From Chamaecyparis obtusa (taxonomy: Eukaryota; Streptophyta; Pinopsida; Cupressales; Cupressaceae), in NCBI GenBank assembly GCA_027943335.1, contig BSBK01001116.1:1396001-1460000 (forward strand): a DNA stretch of 64,000 nucleotides, in the 5' to 3' direction. Of this stretch, positions 33,396 through 44,499 are shown piece by piece. The notes under the pieces are model-generated. The model saw nothing but the letters and a program-made list of their open reading frames with translations, was not told the origin of the DNA and searched no databases. A program made the translations under genes and the position numbers. Every line of letters begins with the position of its first letter. The stretch's first letter is position 1.

Positions 33396-33398
33396 TAG

Positions 33399-36300
33399 GT
33401 GGTAGCATTCACATAAAAATGCAATCCAAAAACAATGATTAATAATAAACAAATATATGTTCAAATGATGTGAATCCCATGTTCTAAAATGCCCACTAAT
33501 CTTGTACTCCAAACTTAACCATTTAATATTAAATATAACTATTACCACATAGGAAATCAATTGAATTTGAATGTGTCTTTGTATTATTTTACTTGTCTTT
33601 TTCAAAATTTATATTATTATTATTATTATTATAAGTACTTTAAAATAATATTATATCTTTTAAAAATATAAAATTAATTTTAAATATCTTATTTTAAAAA
33701 TAATATAAAAATAATAACTTGAAAAATTGACAACTTATTAACATTATTAATTTATATTAATAATCTTTTAAAATACCCTCCAAATGCCAGGTACATACAT
33801 TGAATAGATGCTTTAAATGAAAGAAGTCCCGGAACATGATTGGATTGGAATTGGATGATAAATAATAACGAGTTTTAAACAGTCAACTTGTAACTATTTA
33901 TCTTCTGAAAAAAAGGGAAAAGATCAATAAAAAAGATAAGAATAAAACTTTTCAAAGCCGCCACCAGAATAAAGCTGGCCCGTCCGTTACTTATTCCACT
34001 GATGGCTGCACGTTGCCTTCCCATGCGGGTCCCCGGTTGCCGGTAGCCCATACCGGCCCACCGGGAAGTAGGTACGATTCATTCATTCATTAGTTACCCG
34101 TTACACCAAGTCAGAGAACCCCATCAATTTGTGTCGTAAAACACAACAATAAAAGTACCGCTAATAATAAGATACCTACGCCACTAATCTTGGGCCGTCC
34201 GATCATTATAAAAATAAATTCCCAACCTGATCCGACCGCCAAACAAAAGAGCGGACTTATCAGAAAAGCGTTCCACCCGTGACGCCAGTAAGTAAGTAAA
34301 TAATAAATAAATAAACGCCATTTGCCACGTAGGCAGCGTATTATTAGTATAAAGGGGGTTGGGGCAATTATTGGCAAGTTGGTCGAGGAATTAGTTATCA
34401 TGTGACATGTCTCATCCCACGCAAAGATCAGAATATTTGTCGCTGAAAATTCGGACCACACAAACCGTCCGCCAACTATACACATACACATTTTGTATAT
34501 ATCCTGATTAACATATACACATTTTGTTTACGTTTAGGTGATGAAGTCGGTGGATTCGTCTGGAAGAGGTAAAACCCTAAAGAATTTGCTGAGCTGGCAA
34601 TGGAAATGGCATCCTTTCATTTCTTTTTCGGGAGATAAAAGAACCTCACAGTGTAAGGTGTAGATTCGTTCCCGAGAGCTTGGAGTATATATACACCGTC
34701 CCGTACACGAGCCTATTTGAGCCATTTTCAGCTGGTGGACATAAAGTGAATATTTTAGTTGCCGAGTATTAATATTTAATATTTATTTACCACCACTTAA
34801 TGTTGTACCGTGGATTCCACGCCACTATTTTTTAGGTTTGGTTATCACATGCTTCTCGTAGTTGTTTGCTTATCACATGTTTACAATCTTGTATGGGCTG
34901 CTCTCTGCTTTTTTTTACTAACCTTGACGCACACCCACATTTATATATTTTTAGTGGAGCTTATTTAATTGGTTATCTCAACCATACAATGAGTTTGATT
35001 CTTTTAACTTACTACCACTTGCCCATTTATTTATTGATTAGGGGTTAGTAAAGGAATAAAATCATTTCTAAAAATATAAAGTACTAAGGAATCACTATGT
35101 TTAGGTACTTGGTTTACTTTGTAGGTATTTAGATGATGTTGAGTTCAAATATTCTTTAATACCTTTCAAAAAAATCTTTTTGAATCGACGATGAGATATA
35201 GTATATAGATTTTGAGATAAAAGTAAAATTAATTAAAAAATTGATAAGGATCGACAAATTTCACCATTACAATTGGTGGATTTGAGTTCTAAAATGAACT
35301 TGTATTTCAAAGTAATAAGCATTTACAATCATACATTAAAAGTAAATATTCAAACATCAAAGATTATGAGATCCATGTAAAGTAATTGACTAAACTTGAT
35401 CTTTCTCTATGTTCCTCTTACTTGACATGCTTGTGCATATAGGAACACAAAAATAGAGAACATATGTGCAATTGGTATATTCTATGTCAAAGTGAAATTG
35501 ACGAAAAATCCGAACTTGCTCCAACCATCTAGGAAAATGAAATGTAAGAATAAAAAGAAAGTAGATGACGGGTATCAGTAGTCGTTATAGCTAAATTCAC
35601 ACACTCTAAGCCTCTAAACAATACATCTTATTTCAACGATTTAGAAGTGTCACCCAATACCTACTTAAAGATGCCCCAATCATTGTACGCTACAACCACC
35701 TCAAAAATTTGTGCAACTTATCCAATACTTATTCCTCTAAGAACCAATATATTTTGCTGTAATGATTATTTTCACCAATACTTATTTATAAATGTGCCAA
35801 TAGTTATGTGCTATAGGTACCAATAAAGTTACACAACTCCTCTAATAAAAGCCTACAAATTCTAATTACTAGGGGTATAAGAGGGTGGCTATTTACATGT
35901 ATGAAATTTATTAATGGGATTTTAGTTATCATTTCTTTTGGTTTCTTTAATGTTAGTAATTGGGAGGTTGGGTGAGCAAGGAGTGATGGTCATTGAAACA
36001 TGGGTGGTAACTAGGCCCCTTCCCCTAAGGTTAATTTTTTTTTTTCACGTATTGAAAAGCGATGTGACAATACTTTGCCCAATGTAGGAATAATAAAACA
36101 ATATGACAATTTGAGCATGAACTTGTAAGATGCTCAAGATCTATTTATACATAATGACAAGTCATTATGTAGGATTAGACACTAGTTAAAATAATAGAAT
36201 AACAACATCAGTGACAATATATGCTCCCTTTTATTAGTTACATCCTTCAAATACAAAAAAAAATAGAGAGGGGAAAATATTATATGAAGAGTAAATGTAA

Positions 36301-36593
36301 AAATAAGTAATTATGTAAAATAGAAAGTGTCACAAATGCATCATACGACAATAAAGTGAGGCCAAAGTTATCATCATGCAAGTGAAATTGTCTCATCAAC
36401 AGGGTTAAACGACAATTCTATGAGAGTGGATTTCATCTCCTACTCCTTGATCTTAGATTAGATTTGGTAGGGTGTTCCCAAGGATATATGTTAATAGGTA
36501 TTACAATTACATAAAAAATAATCATAGATTAAAGAAGAACAAACCCAACCTATAGACTTAGCCTCAAAGCTTGTCATTGAACTTGTAATGCCC
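33399..36593. other. Intergenic, no gene recognised
   Basis: A (TTA)n microsatellite lies at 33612-33632 in very AT-rich DNA. 33,950-34,740 is notably GC-richer, with TATA-like boxes at about 34349 (GTATAAAGG) and 34685 (GTATATATACACC) and an AAAACCCTAAA telo-box-like word at 34570. It could be a promoter fragment of a lost gene, but no reading frame follows that I can identify. The rest is featureless. Confidence 0.45.
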
Positions 36594-38230
36594 CACTAGG
36601 ACACCCAAGAGAAATTAACCTAAAACATACTAAGTTAAGTTTACAAAATATTTTTTTTCTTAATAGTTTACAAGCAATAAAGAATAACAATGCGGAAGCA
36701 ATTTAACATAAGACAATTACACAAATGTAAATATAACTCATAGATAGATTACAACTCTCAAGGGTTCCTTGTCGTAGATTATGTACAAGTTAATTAATCT
36801 ACTTAACATAATAGCCATACAAATCTCCACGTAATGTAAATAAATACTTCATCTTATACATAGATACATCGTACAACTGATACTACCAGGTATACATAGT
36901 GAAATGACATCCTTTGCACATGTCGTAGGGTATGCAAACAATAACCAAATACAAAGTACATTATGAAATCTTAGGAGTAACTAATACAATGATACAAGAA
37001 CATAATATAAGAAAGATAAGAATACATCTCCAATAATGATGAACAAGAAGGTACAACTACTACAAGGATCATCCAGTATTGGTCCAAGAAGTCCACTCCC
37101 ACTGTGCTGAGGAGATAACATTGGACCCCACTCGGATAACAATACCAAAACCAATTACAAGGTAGTACTAAGAAAGGGATCTTGAAAGAACTCTATCACA
37201 AAAAGTACAACTCAAAATGAAAATGCATACAAACTAATCTAGAGGCAACCAACACATGTAGGAAACCTAGGATGTATATAGGGAAGTGCCATCACATACG
37301 TCTAACCCTTGAGTTTTATCCTGGCAGTCTCTCTAGACCCTAACACTCAAATGAACATATGCTGTATCAGTAAACCTCTCATACAGACAAGGCTAATAAT
37401 CATACAAGACCTCAATCAAGCATCTTCTTCCACTCTCATCCTAGTCAATACCTCAATCAAGTACTCAAGTATGGGTGAGGAACATATCTTATTAATTCAT
37501 TTTAAACCCCCCCATTTAATATATAATGTTATTACTTTATTACTTTACTTACAATAAGTGATCCTATCAACCACTTATGGGCTCTAGTGCTTATTACAAG
37601 CCACCCCCATCTATAAACCTAGATAACCTACCCTAAGCTCATAAGTCATAAAAACATCTCAAAAGTCCCAAAAGACATGACAATCAAATTTAGTTCCATA
37701 AAAGAAACCTGAAACACAAACGGTCCTCAAACCATAAACTCGTACATACTAGTCCTCAAACCATCACATCATAAATCTAAGCTGGTCCTCAAACCATAAC
37801 ATCATAAAACACCCTCTCAAAAAGCTCACAAAATAATGAGCTTGAGAAATCAGTTTGGGTAAAATAAATCAAATTAATACAATTTCATAGTGTATTATAG
37901 ACAAGCATAAAATCATCAGCAGAAAGAACACATCCCCCAAGCCTCTGGTACCTTGTTCCCTAAAAGCCAACGTAGTTTTCCCCCAACAACCATAACCAAA
38001 CAATAATGTGTACAAAGACCCAAATCAAATAAAGTCATAGTTTTTAATTAAGGTAAAAATAGGTTTTGAATGGAACACGAAACCATTTACATTAAAGCAT
38101 AAAGATATAGCATGAAAGTTTACCAAAAAGAAACGTCTACTGGAAAGACAAAAGAAGGACCCAAAACACTCCTAGATATGACAACAAAGCAAAGAAAAAT
38201 AGCTACTAGCACTACTACCAGCAACACCCA
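36594..38230. mobile_element. LTR-like stretch (TGTAATGCCCC start), far end not found
   Basis: TGTAATGCCCCACTAGGACAC at 36594 looks like the 5' end of many plant LTRs. The next 1.6 kb has uniform composition, no coding and a small cluster of GTCCTCAAACCAT repeats at about 37720, 37760 and 37790. No matching CA end or target duplication could be found, so this is only a suggestion. Confidence 0.3.
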
Positions 38231-39229
38231 ACTACCAACCAAGCCATACTAATTATTTTTTATCATTTTCTCTGCCTTCATCTTCAGGTCCTCCATCTTC
38301 TGGATAGTGTCTTTCAGGTCCTTTAGTTCCTTTGGATTTTTGGGGATCTTCCTCTAAGTGTGCCATCTAGTTCTCATTCCTAGACCAGCATTCCCATCAT
38401 CCTCCTCAATGGTTATAGTCGTATTTTTCAGCTAGCTTTTTTCCAGGTAGTTGTGTAGCATATTGAGATTCATGACAGTCACACCAAGTCCCTCATTGCT
38501 GTGACTCAGGACTTCGTTAATCATGTTCCCATTATTGCTGACTTTAGCCTTTATGTCTTTGATCTTGTTATCAACTATCTTATTCACTTCAGTAGCTATA
38601 TCCTCATTCCAGTTTTTATTATTTACCTTATCCAAAACCTTATTCTCCAACTTCTCTAGCTTAGTGGTCAGGGTGATCATAGTTTTTTCCATGGCCTGAA
38701 GGTGGAGCTTCATCTCCTGCATCTCTTGCTTGATCCAATCTAGAGAAGTACTTAGACCATCAACTTTGTTAACCTCATCCTTCTCAGTAGCACCCAACAG
38801 GGGATTTAAGGTGTCCTCCTTGAAGCTCTTGCCTTCCTCAATGATAACCTGATCCATGCCCGCATTAGAATCATTGTGATCCTCTTCTTTTTCATCCACT
38901 ACAGGGGGGTTTTGACTAGCCTCCATTTCCTCTTCAGCCTAGCCCTCCAGGAGGCCCAAATTTTCCCCCTTATGGTTTTTACCATCCTCTTTACTAGCTA
39001 GGTCTATACCATCCTCAGTGTCAAAATGAATATCAATTTTTTCTTCTTCAGCAAGGAACTCCAGAGCATCATCCTTGACATCCTCAATAGGGGAGTCCTG
39101 GGCATCTTCTTCCTCCTCTTCAACTCCTTCCTTTGTTGAATACAGTTGTTTGAAGGACATTGTTGGATTAGCTATGTGTTGTCTTTGATGTCACACAAAT
39201 GTCATATCAATTATCATTCTCAGTGTCTA

Positions 39230-39505
39230 CCGAGTTCAGTCGGTCAGCTAAGCGGTTCTCAGTGTCTACCGAGCTCAGTCGGTCAGCTAGGTGATTTTTA
39301 GTGTCTACCAAGATCTCTTGGGTGTCAAAAGGAAACATGATAGGGTAACAGTGTTAACCGAGCCTCCTCGGTTATCAAAGGAAAATTAGTGGTTACCGAG
39401 CTCTCTCGGTCTCCGAAGGATGTTGTAGAGTTCGCTGTGCTTACCGAGTTCACTCGGTCACCGAAGGAAATCTTTTCAGGATTAATGTTTACCGAGCAAG
39501 GTCGG
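39230..39505. promoter_or_regulatory. Seven spaced CCGAG-N4-CTCGG palindromes in the LTR U3
   Basis: Fourteen-base inverted repeats start at 39230, 39269, 39308, 39396, 39444, 39492 and (CCGAGCCTCCTCGG) 39358. Variants are CCGAGTTCAGTCGG, CCGAGCTCTCTCGG and CCGAGTTCACTCGG; the third is CCAAGATCTCTTGG, changed in both arms so that pairing is kept. Spacing is 38-50 bp, all within 110-400 bp upstream of the TATA box. Such an array is what a dimeric DNA-binding protein would recognise. Function is inferred only. Confidence 0.85.
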
Positions 39506-39602
39506 CCCTTCAAAGGATTTTGTTGTTACAGTTTGTTTATCCAAGCTGACTGTTATAATAATTATTAGTGCCGACTTGACAATCTAAATGTTAATTAGAA
39601 TG

Positions 39603-39619
39603 GCATATATATAGAAGGT
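39603..39619 (+). promoter_or_regulatory. TATA box of solo LTR
   Basis: GGCATATATATAGAAGG, the only strong TATA in the LTR, about 100 bp downstream of the last palindrome. Confidence 0.6.
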
Positions 39620-41662
39620 CAAGTGGTGAATAGAACATATACAGCATGCAGAAATCATTTTGAAGAAAGGTATGTGCGAATTTTGAAGGATGGTTAGATA
39701 TCCTTGAGGAGCAGAAAAGATTTATTTGATCAGTAAGAATCTAGTGAAGCAGAACAAAGATCTATATTCAACAATTCAATTGTAGGTCATTTCATTGTTA
39801 CTCTCTTACAATTGTAGCAGTGATATCAAAATCTCTTAACCGAGTTGGTTTAACAACCATTTTGTAAATCCTCTAACAAGGTGACAGTTCTATTGAATTT
39901 TTTCAAGACCTCTTACAAGGCCACTCCTAGCAGGGTGATTAAATCCTCTAACAAGGTCACACCTAACAGTGTGTTTTGTAACCTTTTACCGGGTTGGCTT
40001 CTAACCGGGCATCACTTCAGAAGAGTGAAAAATAGTAACTAATTACATTGGTGGTTTTTCCCATATTGGGTTTCCACGGTAAATCTGGTGTCTCTTGTGT
40101 TCATGTTATTTTCTTTATTCATGTAAGTTAATCAGTGATGAATGCTTAAGAATAGTTTAATTATTACACACTTCAAGGATCAAGTTTTAGCATTTCTCTG
40201 TATATTTACCGAGTGGCACAGTAAATAATTTGTTAAGATATTTAAGGGATCAGTGGTAATATTTTTGTGGTTAACTGATTCACCCCCCCTCTCAGTTACT
40301 GCATCTATATTTCCAACAATCCTCATCTTTTTCTTCCTCTTGATTATCCTCATCTTTGCCTTCTTCTTCCTCCTTATCATCATCCATGATGTCATTCATG
40401 TCCTCTTCCTACTCAGTATCATCAATGTCCCTGCCCTCTTTTTCCTGGGCTCTCTCCTCATTACTAGAATCCACCTCTGTATTGTCTTCCTTAGCATATC
40501 CCTCTCCCTGAGAAAGAGGGTTGTGTTCATTAGCGTCATCTCCACTGACCCTTTCTTTTTCCTCATCTTTTTTTTCATCTTCCTCACTATTGTTGGGGAT
40601 TTTTTCCTTATTTTTCTTCCTCTTTTTGCCTTCTTCCTCACTACTTTTTTCCTTGTTTTTCTTCCTCTTCTTTCTAGGTTCAACCTTTCTATCAACCACT
40701 TTGGACTCTTTCCTTTTTCCTATGACCCTTTTAGGAATTGGGTCTGGGATAATATCTCTGGCGTAGTCAGAAATGAGGAGGATCAAACCCTCATGCAACA
40801 TAGGGTTACTCGATTTCTTCCTATGCTCTGTTATGCTGCTATTCAGAGAGCTCATAAGAAAGTACGGGAAAGAAATCTGCTTATTATGCCTAAAGTGATT
40901 AGCCAGGACAAAATGAAGGTTGTAGATTTTGGAATAGCGCCTGTCGAGCGTGAAGTACTCGATCATAACCTTCAGCATTTTAGCCCAGAAATCCTTAATT
41001 TTAGTAATATCTACATAATCCCCTTTTACTTTGTCATGAGAGCTTTTTCATCAGCAGTTTTTGGGAAGAAATTAAAAGCTTCAGAACCAAGCCTATGGTT
41101 TCCCCTATGGAAATGAGTTCCCTCTAGGGGCAAGCTAGTAATCACAGCCAAAAGGGAAAGAGTAAGGGGGAGAGATTTGCCCCATATATTGACTTTACCT
41201 CTCACCCAGCCATTAGTGAACAAGGAAGTTACCTGTTTGTCATAGCCGTGGAGCTTTTCCATGTACTAAGAGACCCCTCCTTTTCTCAGCTTCTTCCAAA
41301 CCTTCCTCTCTTGTCTCCATTTCTCACAGTCAGCGGGCTCCTCTCTCCTCAGACCCCCTCCCATTTTTTGCTTTCTGCTACTTTTCTGGTTTGTCTCCTT
41401 ACTAGTAAGCTTCTTCTCACTGCAATGCTTCCTTTCATTTTCCTGATTACTTAAGATAACCCAGGATCCATATATCATTAACACTGAAATAATTTTCCCA
41501 CACTTCGCATTACATGTAGCCCTCCTCAAAAATTGTTTCATCCTTGTCATCATGATATTAAGTGATTTTCCCTTCATTGTGATTTATTTTGTCATAAGTG
41601 ATTAGACTTATGATCTCGACATTAATATTTCCTTCCCCTCTCCACATTTTGATGACATCACT

Positions 41663-42309
41663 TCAGGTACTTTCATTTGCCAGCTTGTCTGTCGGCTTAT
41701 TACCTTCATGATAAATATGAGTGATGTGGCATTCCTTAAAGGAGTTGATAATCATTTTGATTGTGTTTATTGTATGTGCTATAGTCCAGGAGCTGACTGA
41801 ATTCCCTTTAATACAATTAACAATGTTGAGAGAGTCACCCTCAAGCCAAAGTTTCAAGCATCCCATATCTTTGGCCAACTTAACCACATAGAGAGCCACC
41901 TCAGCTTCCGCCACATGGTTGGTTTGAATCCCCAACGGAACAACAATAGCTCCAAGGAAATTTCCTGCCCAGTCTCTTATGAGGCCTCCTCCTCCAGCCC
42001 TTCCAGGGTTTCCTCTAGCAGAACCATCAAAGTTCCCTTTTAACCATCCCAAGGGAGGAGCAGACCACATAACATTCTCTCTAGGATTCAGATCATTTCT
42101 TCTCTTCAAGCTCTCCCATGAAATGGTATTGTCCTTTTTAAGATTAGGGTTTCATAAGTTGGTATCCTTCTTACCAATACTTTTGTAGTTCTCCATAATG
42201 CTTCTGGAAATAGAGTTAGCAACCAAAAGGGGGGGAGCTTTTTTATCTCTAAAAATTCAGTTGTTCCTTTCCTTCCATATCTGCTAGGTAAAATGAGGAA
42301 AAACAACAC
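41663..42309 (-). pseudogene. RNase H domain of a non-LTR (LINE-type) retroelement
   Basis: RNase H removes RNA from RNA-DNA hybrids. 42109-41663 is open for 148 codons: WLKGNFDGSARGNPGRAGGGG (first catalytic Asp in NFDG), NHVAEAEVALYVVKLA (Glu), WLEGDSLNIV (second Asp) and HIYHEGNKPTDKLANEST (His/Asp). All four acidic positions are present, in the form typical of plant LINE C-termini and LINE-derived RNase H proteins. Upstream, 42309-42106 in shifted frames reads WKERNN and FRDKKAPPLLVANSISRSI, the usual connection between the zinc-binding tail of the reverse transcriptase and RNase H. The reverse transcriptase itself is absent. Confidence 0.8.
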
Positions 42310-42310
42310 T

Positions 42311-42815
42311 AGTAGAATTTGGTAAATAAATGACTAAGTGACTAAAACTTTTAGTCACGTGACTAAAAGTTTTAGTCACATGACCAAAAATGATCATATT
42401 TGGAAAATAAATGACTAAATAAATGACCAATTTGGTCATCGGGTAAAATCACAACTAAAATGACTAAATAAATGACCAATTTGGTCATCGGGTAAAATGA
42501 CTAAATAAATAGTTTGAGGGGTTTTTCCTTTCCGGTTCCACAATTTCATTCATTTTATTGTGAGAGCATATTTTCATCAAACAAATTTTCAGTCTTGGCT
42601 TACTATTTCGAATTGGTTTCTCATCTCATGCCTAAAAACAAATTTGACTTGCATCTAATATTAGATCTTCAAATCAAATTAGATTTTGGTTGCACGCATG
42701 GAATATTTAACCCTTAAATTTTATTCACATGACTATCATGTTCTACAAATATAAATGACTAAATAAATGACCAATTTGGTCATCAGGTAAAATCAGAACT
42801 AAAATGACTAAAAAA
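42311..42815. repeat. AATGACTAAATAAATGACC repeat cluster
   Basis: AAATGACTAAATAAATGACC followed by AATTTGGTCATC(G/A)GGTAAAAT occurs at about 42411, 42459 and 42753, with partial copies at 42324 and 42492. GACCAATTTGGTC is itself a palindrome. Together with the 42-bp palindrome at the left end this looks like a small non-autonomous element or its subterminal region. The ends are not defined. Confidence 0.7.
42338..42379. repeat. Perfect 42-bp palindrome without spacer
   Basis: 42338-42358 (GTGACTAAAACTTTTAGTCAC) and 42359-42379 are exact reverse complements with no spacer. Each 21-bp arm is itself nearly palindromic (GTGACTAAAA...TTTTAGTCAC), giving nested symmetry. It begins next to the repeat cluster above. 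Confidence 0.93.
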
Positions 42816-42949
42816 ATTCTGTCATATCAACTCATTATATAAGATACTAGTTTTGTGGCATCCTTTTCCCACATAGTATTTTTAATAATTCTTCTATTGT
42901 TGTGCACCATTGCATTGACCTTTCATTTTCAGTGTTTGGGGTGCATGAA

Positions 42950-43190
42950 TAGGCTATCTGATGTGGAGCATCCTACTATATACCCCATTACAGGGCATAC
43001 ATAGACATGGTGATAGCTCTATGCAAGAGGTGGAGGTTAGAGACAACCACTTTCAATCTTCTCACTAGGGAAATGACCATTACTACAAAGGATGTCTATA
43101 TAATTTTTAGGATACCTATTAGGGGGACATAGGTAGTTGCAGATGATGTGAAATAGGCTGAGATGGTTCATGCATTATTCAATAACAAAA
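42950..43190 (+). pseudogene. Plant mobile domain (PMD) relic
   Basis: The plus frame from about 42963 reads VEHPTIYPITGHT, stop, then from 43007 MVIALCKRWRLETTTFNLL, TREMTITTKDVYIIFRIPI and RGT before a stop at 43140-43142, continuing VVADDVK. This follows the plant mobile domain pattern A-L-V-E-R-W-R-P-E-T-H-T-F...G-E-M-T-x-T-L-x-D-V...L-G-L-P-I-x-G. The domain is found in MULE and gypsy-type elements and in host MAIN-like proteins. Only about 60 codons survive. Confidence 0.7.
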
Positions 43191-44041
43191 CAAAATAAAA
43201 GAGAAATTAAACAATAAAATTATTCGATAAACTGGAACTATAGATTAAGAAACATAAAAATACAAAAATAAAATCAATAATAGAACCACAATACACACAC
43301 ACACACACAAATAAATACCCATACTTATATAAAAAATATATATTAAAAATGAATATACATAAGTAAATATAAATATAGAAATAGAAATAATCTAAATATA
43401 TAGACAATTATACTAGGTACGTACAAATAGTTTATATATAAAGTAGAAGCAAAATAATAATATAGACAATTATACATAAATAAATATTAATTTATTTAAA
43501 TAAATATATATAAACATATACATAAATAAATAGACAAACAAAAATATAAGTATATAGACAATTATTAATACAAAAGCAATTTTAATAATACTTTACTTTA
43601 TTTTGGCTCCTCGAAAAATCTCATGTAGTTCTCGGTAAAATTAAAGGAAAGTTTTCATTAAAAATTGGAGCGAAACCCACTGGTAGAGGATGTGGAGCGC
43701 CAAAAGTCAAGACAATGCCAAAACAAGAGGTGAAATCTCAGCGCCACAAAATCTGGAAGAGAAATTCGAGTTAGCAAGCGAAAGGTTGCAACTCTTCAAG
43801 GAAAAACCCTAGTTTAATGAAGAAGAGATTCTTCAATAGCACCATTGTTGTTGCTCCCATGCTTCATATATAAAGTTATAGCTTTGAACAAGGAGGGTTT
43901 CAATACTAAAGGTGAGTATGCATTCGTTTCTATATAAGTCCTTTAATGAGCTTTTATTTCCATGTTTTCTGATGTTTTTACATTCAAATTAGGAATGGTG
44001 TGTCTTACCATAGAAAACAATATGATATTGCTCTCTTTTTC
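43191..44041. other. AT-rich DNA with (AC)n and TATA-type simple repeats
   Basis: (AC)n of about nine units at 43292-43309, then 300 bp of AAATAAATATA-like low-complexity sequence. 43,620-43,920 is of normal complexity but shows no gene. Confidence 0.6.
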
Positions 44042-44455
44042 CTAGAATTCATCCACGCTTCTTACTTTTGGTAGATATCGATCATGTTCAACTATTTTCT
44101 TATTAGGTACCCACTTGTTAGATGCATTTCTGTGATATTTTCTTCTTTGAAAAGGGCATGACATGCCTATTTTTATTTTGATAAGGTCTATTTGAGCTCT
44201 GTACATGGTCAGAATAATAACATCTGGTGGCTTGTAGCCAAAAAAGTTGGTTAAGTAAATGTAAAATTGAACCACCATGTCAGCTTCCATAGCATTAGAT
44301 CTGCTTCCAAACTAAGAAGGATCTTCAGGGTCGGTATGATCAATGAACAACACATTTCTCTTAGTACCTTTAACATCAAGGAATTTGGAAACAGATGGAT
44401 GATCTTTCAATATTGGCACTGTCATGCTTTAACTCATTTGCTTCATGGAATGTCC
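44042..44455 (-). pseudogene. SF1 (AAA_12, NFX1/UPF1-like) helicase relic
   Basis: Reading down from about 44425: VPILKDHPSVSKFLDVKG, KRNVLFIDHTDPEDPS, stop, then GSRSNAMEADMVVQFYIYL, GYKPPDVIILTMYRAQIDLI and finally VRSVDEF before TAG. This is the second RecA-like domain of a superfamily 1 helicase: the D-H-P-S-V, E-A-x-x-V, I-x-I-L-T-x-Y-x-x-Q and T-V-D-x-F-Q-G motifs occur in order. The closest in style are NFX1-type zinc-finger helicases (my recollection of the family). An insert of about 25 codons precedes the last motif. The Walker A domain is missing and the piece abuts a PPR relic. Confidence 0.68.
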
Positions 44456-44499
44456 TATCAAGTCTTTAGCAAAAAAGTTCCTACAACTATTTCCATTTC

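Larger units (their letters stand above)
14999..33398 (+). mobile_element. Large PIF/Harbinger DNA transposon with TIRs and TAG duplication
   Basis: The element proper is 15002-33395. Its ends are 25-bp terminal inverted repeats matching at 21 of 25 positions (GGCTCCGTTTGTTT... left, GGCCCCCTTTGTTT... right as reverse complement), flanked on both sides by TAG. Inside, in plus orientation, are the DDE transposase (19105-27036, interrupted), the Myb/SANT ORF (27559-28623) and a GRF zinc-finger gene (32348-32823). PIF/Harbinger elements normally carry the first two and make 3-bp duplications, usually TTA or TAA, so TAG is atypical. A Copia insertion accounts for 6.9 kb; without it the element is about 11.5 kb, long for the family. 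It is inactive: the transposase is broken and lacks a catalytic segment. Confidence 0.75.
39161..40318 (+). mobile_element. Solo LTR, TGTTGGA...TCCAACA
   Basis: 1,158 bp with perfect 7-bp inverted ends (TGTTGGA/TCCAACA). No second copy and no polyprotein are present, so it is a solo LTR of the Copia size class. A TATA box (GGCATATATATAGAAGG) at about 39603-39619 with the palindrome array upstream gives plus orientation: U3 39161 to about 39640, R/U5 after. The 5-bp flanks (GACAT left, ATCCT right) do not match, so a rearrangement or mutation at the edge is needed. It interrupts the acidic tract of the minus-strand pseudogene. Confidence 0.78.
38432..41577 (-). pseudogene. Charged plant transposon-type protein, split by a solo LTR
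   Basis: Pieces of one minus-strand protein: 41577-41266, 41262-41026 (MEKLHGYDKQVTSLFTNGW, LPLTLSLLAVITSLPLEG), 40978-40409 (ITKIKDFWAKMLKVMIEYF just upstream, then HFVLANHFRHNKQISFPYFL and NPMLHEGLILLI), a long Lys/Glu/Asp-rich tract, then after the solo LTR an acidic stretch (39160-38939) and a coiled-coil segment (38926-38432; WIKQEMQEMKLHLQAMEKTM, LTTKLEKLENKVLDKV). The globular part resembles the 'putative plant transposon protein' group of unknown function; that assignment is tentative. It is broken by amber codons near 41263 and 38936, frame changes and the LTR. It is next to an RNase H gene on the same strand, perhaps part of the same former element. Confidence 0.5.

Noticed and set aside
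34111..34491. 126-codon minus-strand frame with hydrophobic stretches
   Set aside because: No family resemblance, no conserved motif, GC-rich context that tends to leave frames open by chance.
36594..38230. Complete solo LTR starting TGTAATGCCCC
   Set aside because: No matching right end or duplication found; retained only as a low-confidence LTR-like stretch.
39156..40323. Target duplication around the solo LTR
   Set aside because: The flanking pentamers GACAT and ATCCT do not match in any offset tried, so no duplication is claimed.
40253..41116. 287-codon plus-strand frame rich in Phe and Leu
   Set aside because: Antisense of the Lys/Glu-rich tract of the minus-strand pseudogene (GAA/GAG/AAG read backwards gives TTC/CTC/CTT), so it looks like a false membrane protein.
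43292..43309. (AC)n run next to TATA-rich DNA as a possible regulatory region
   Set aside because: Ordinary microsatellite and low-complexity DNA with no adjoining gene.
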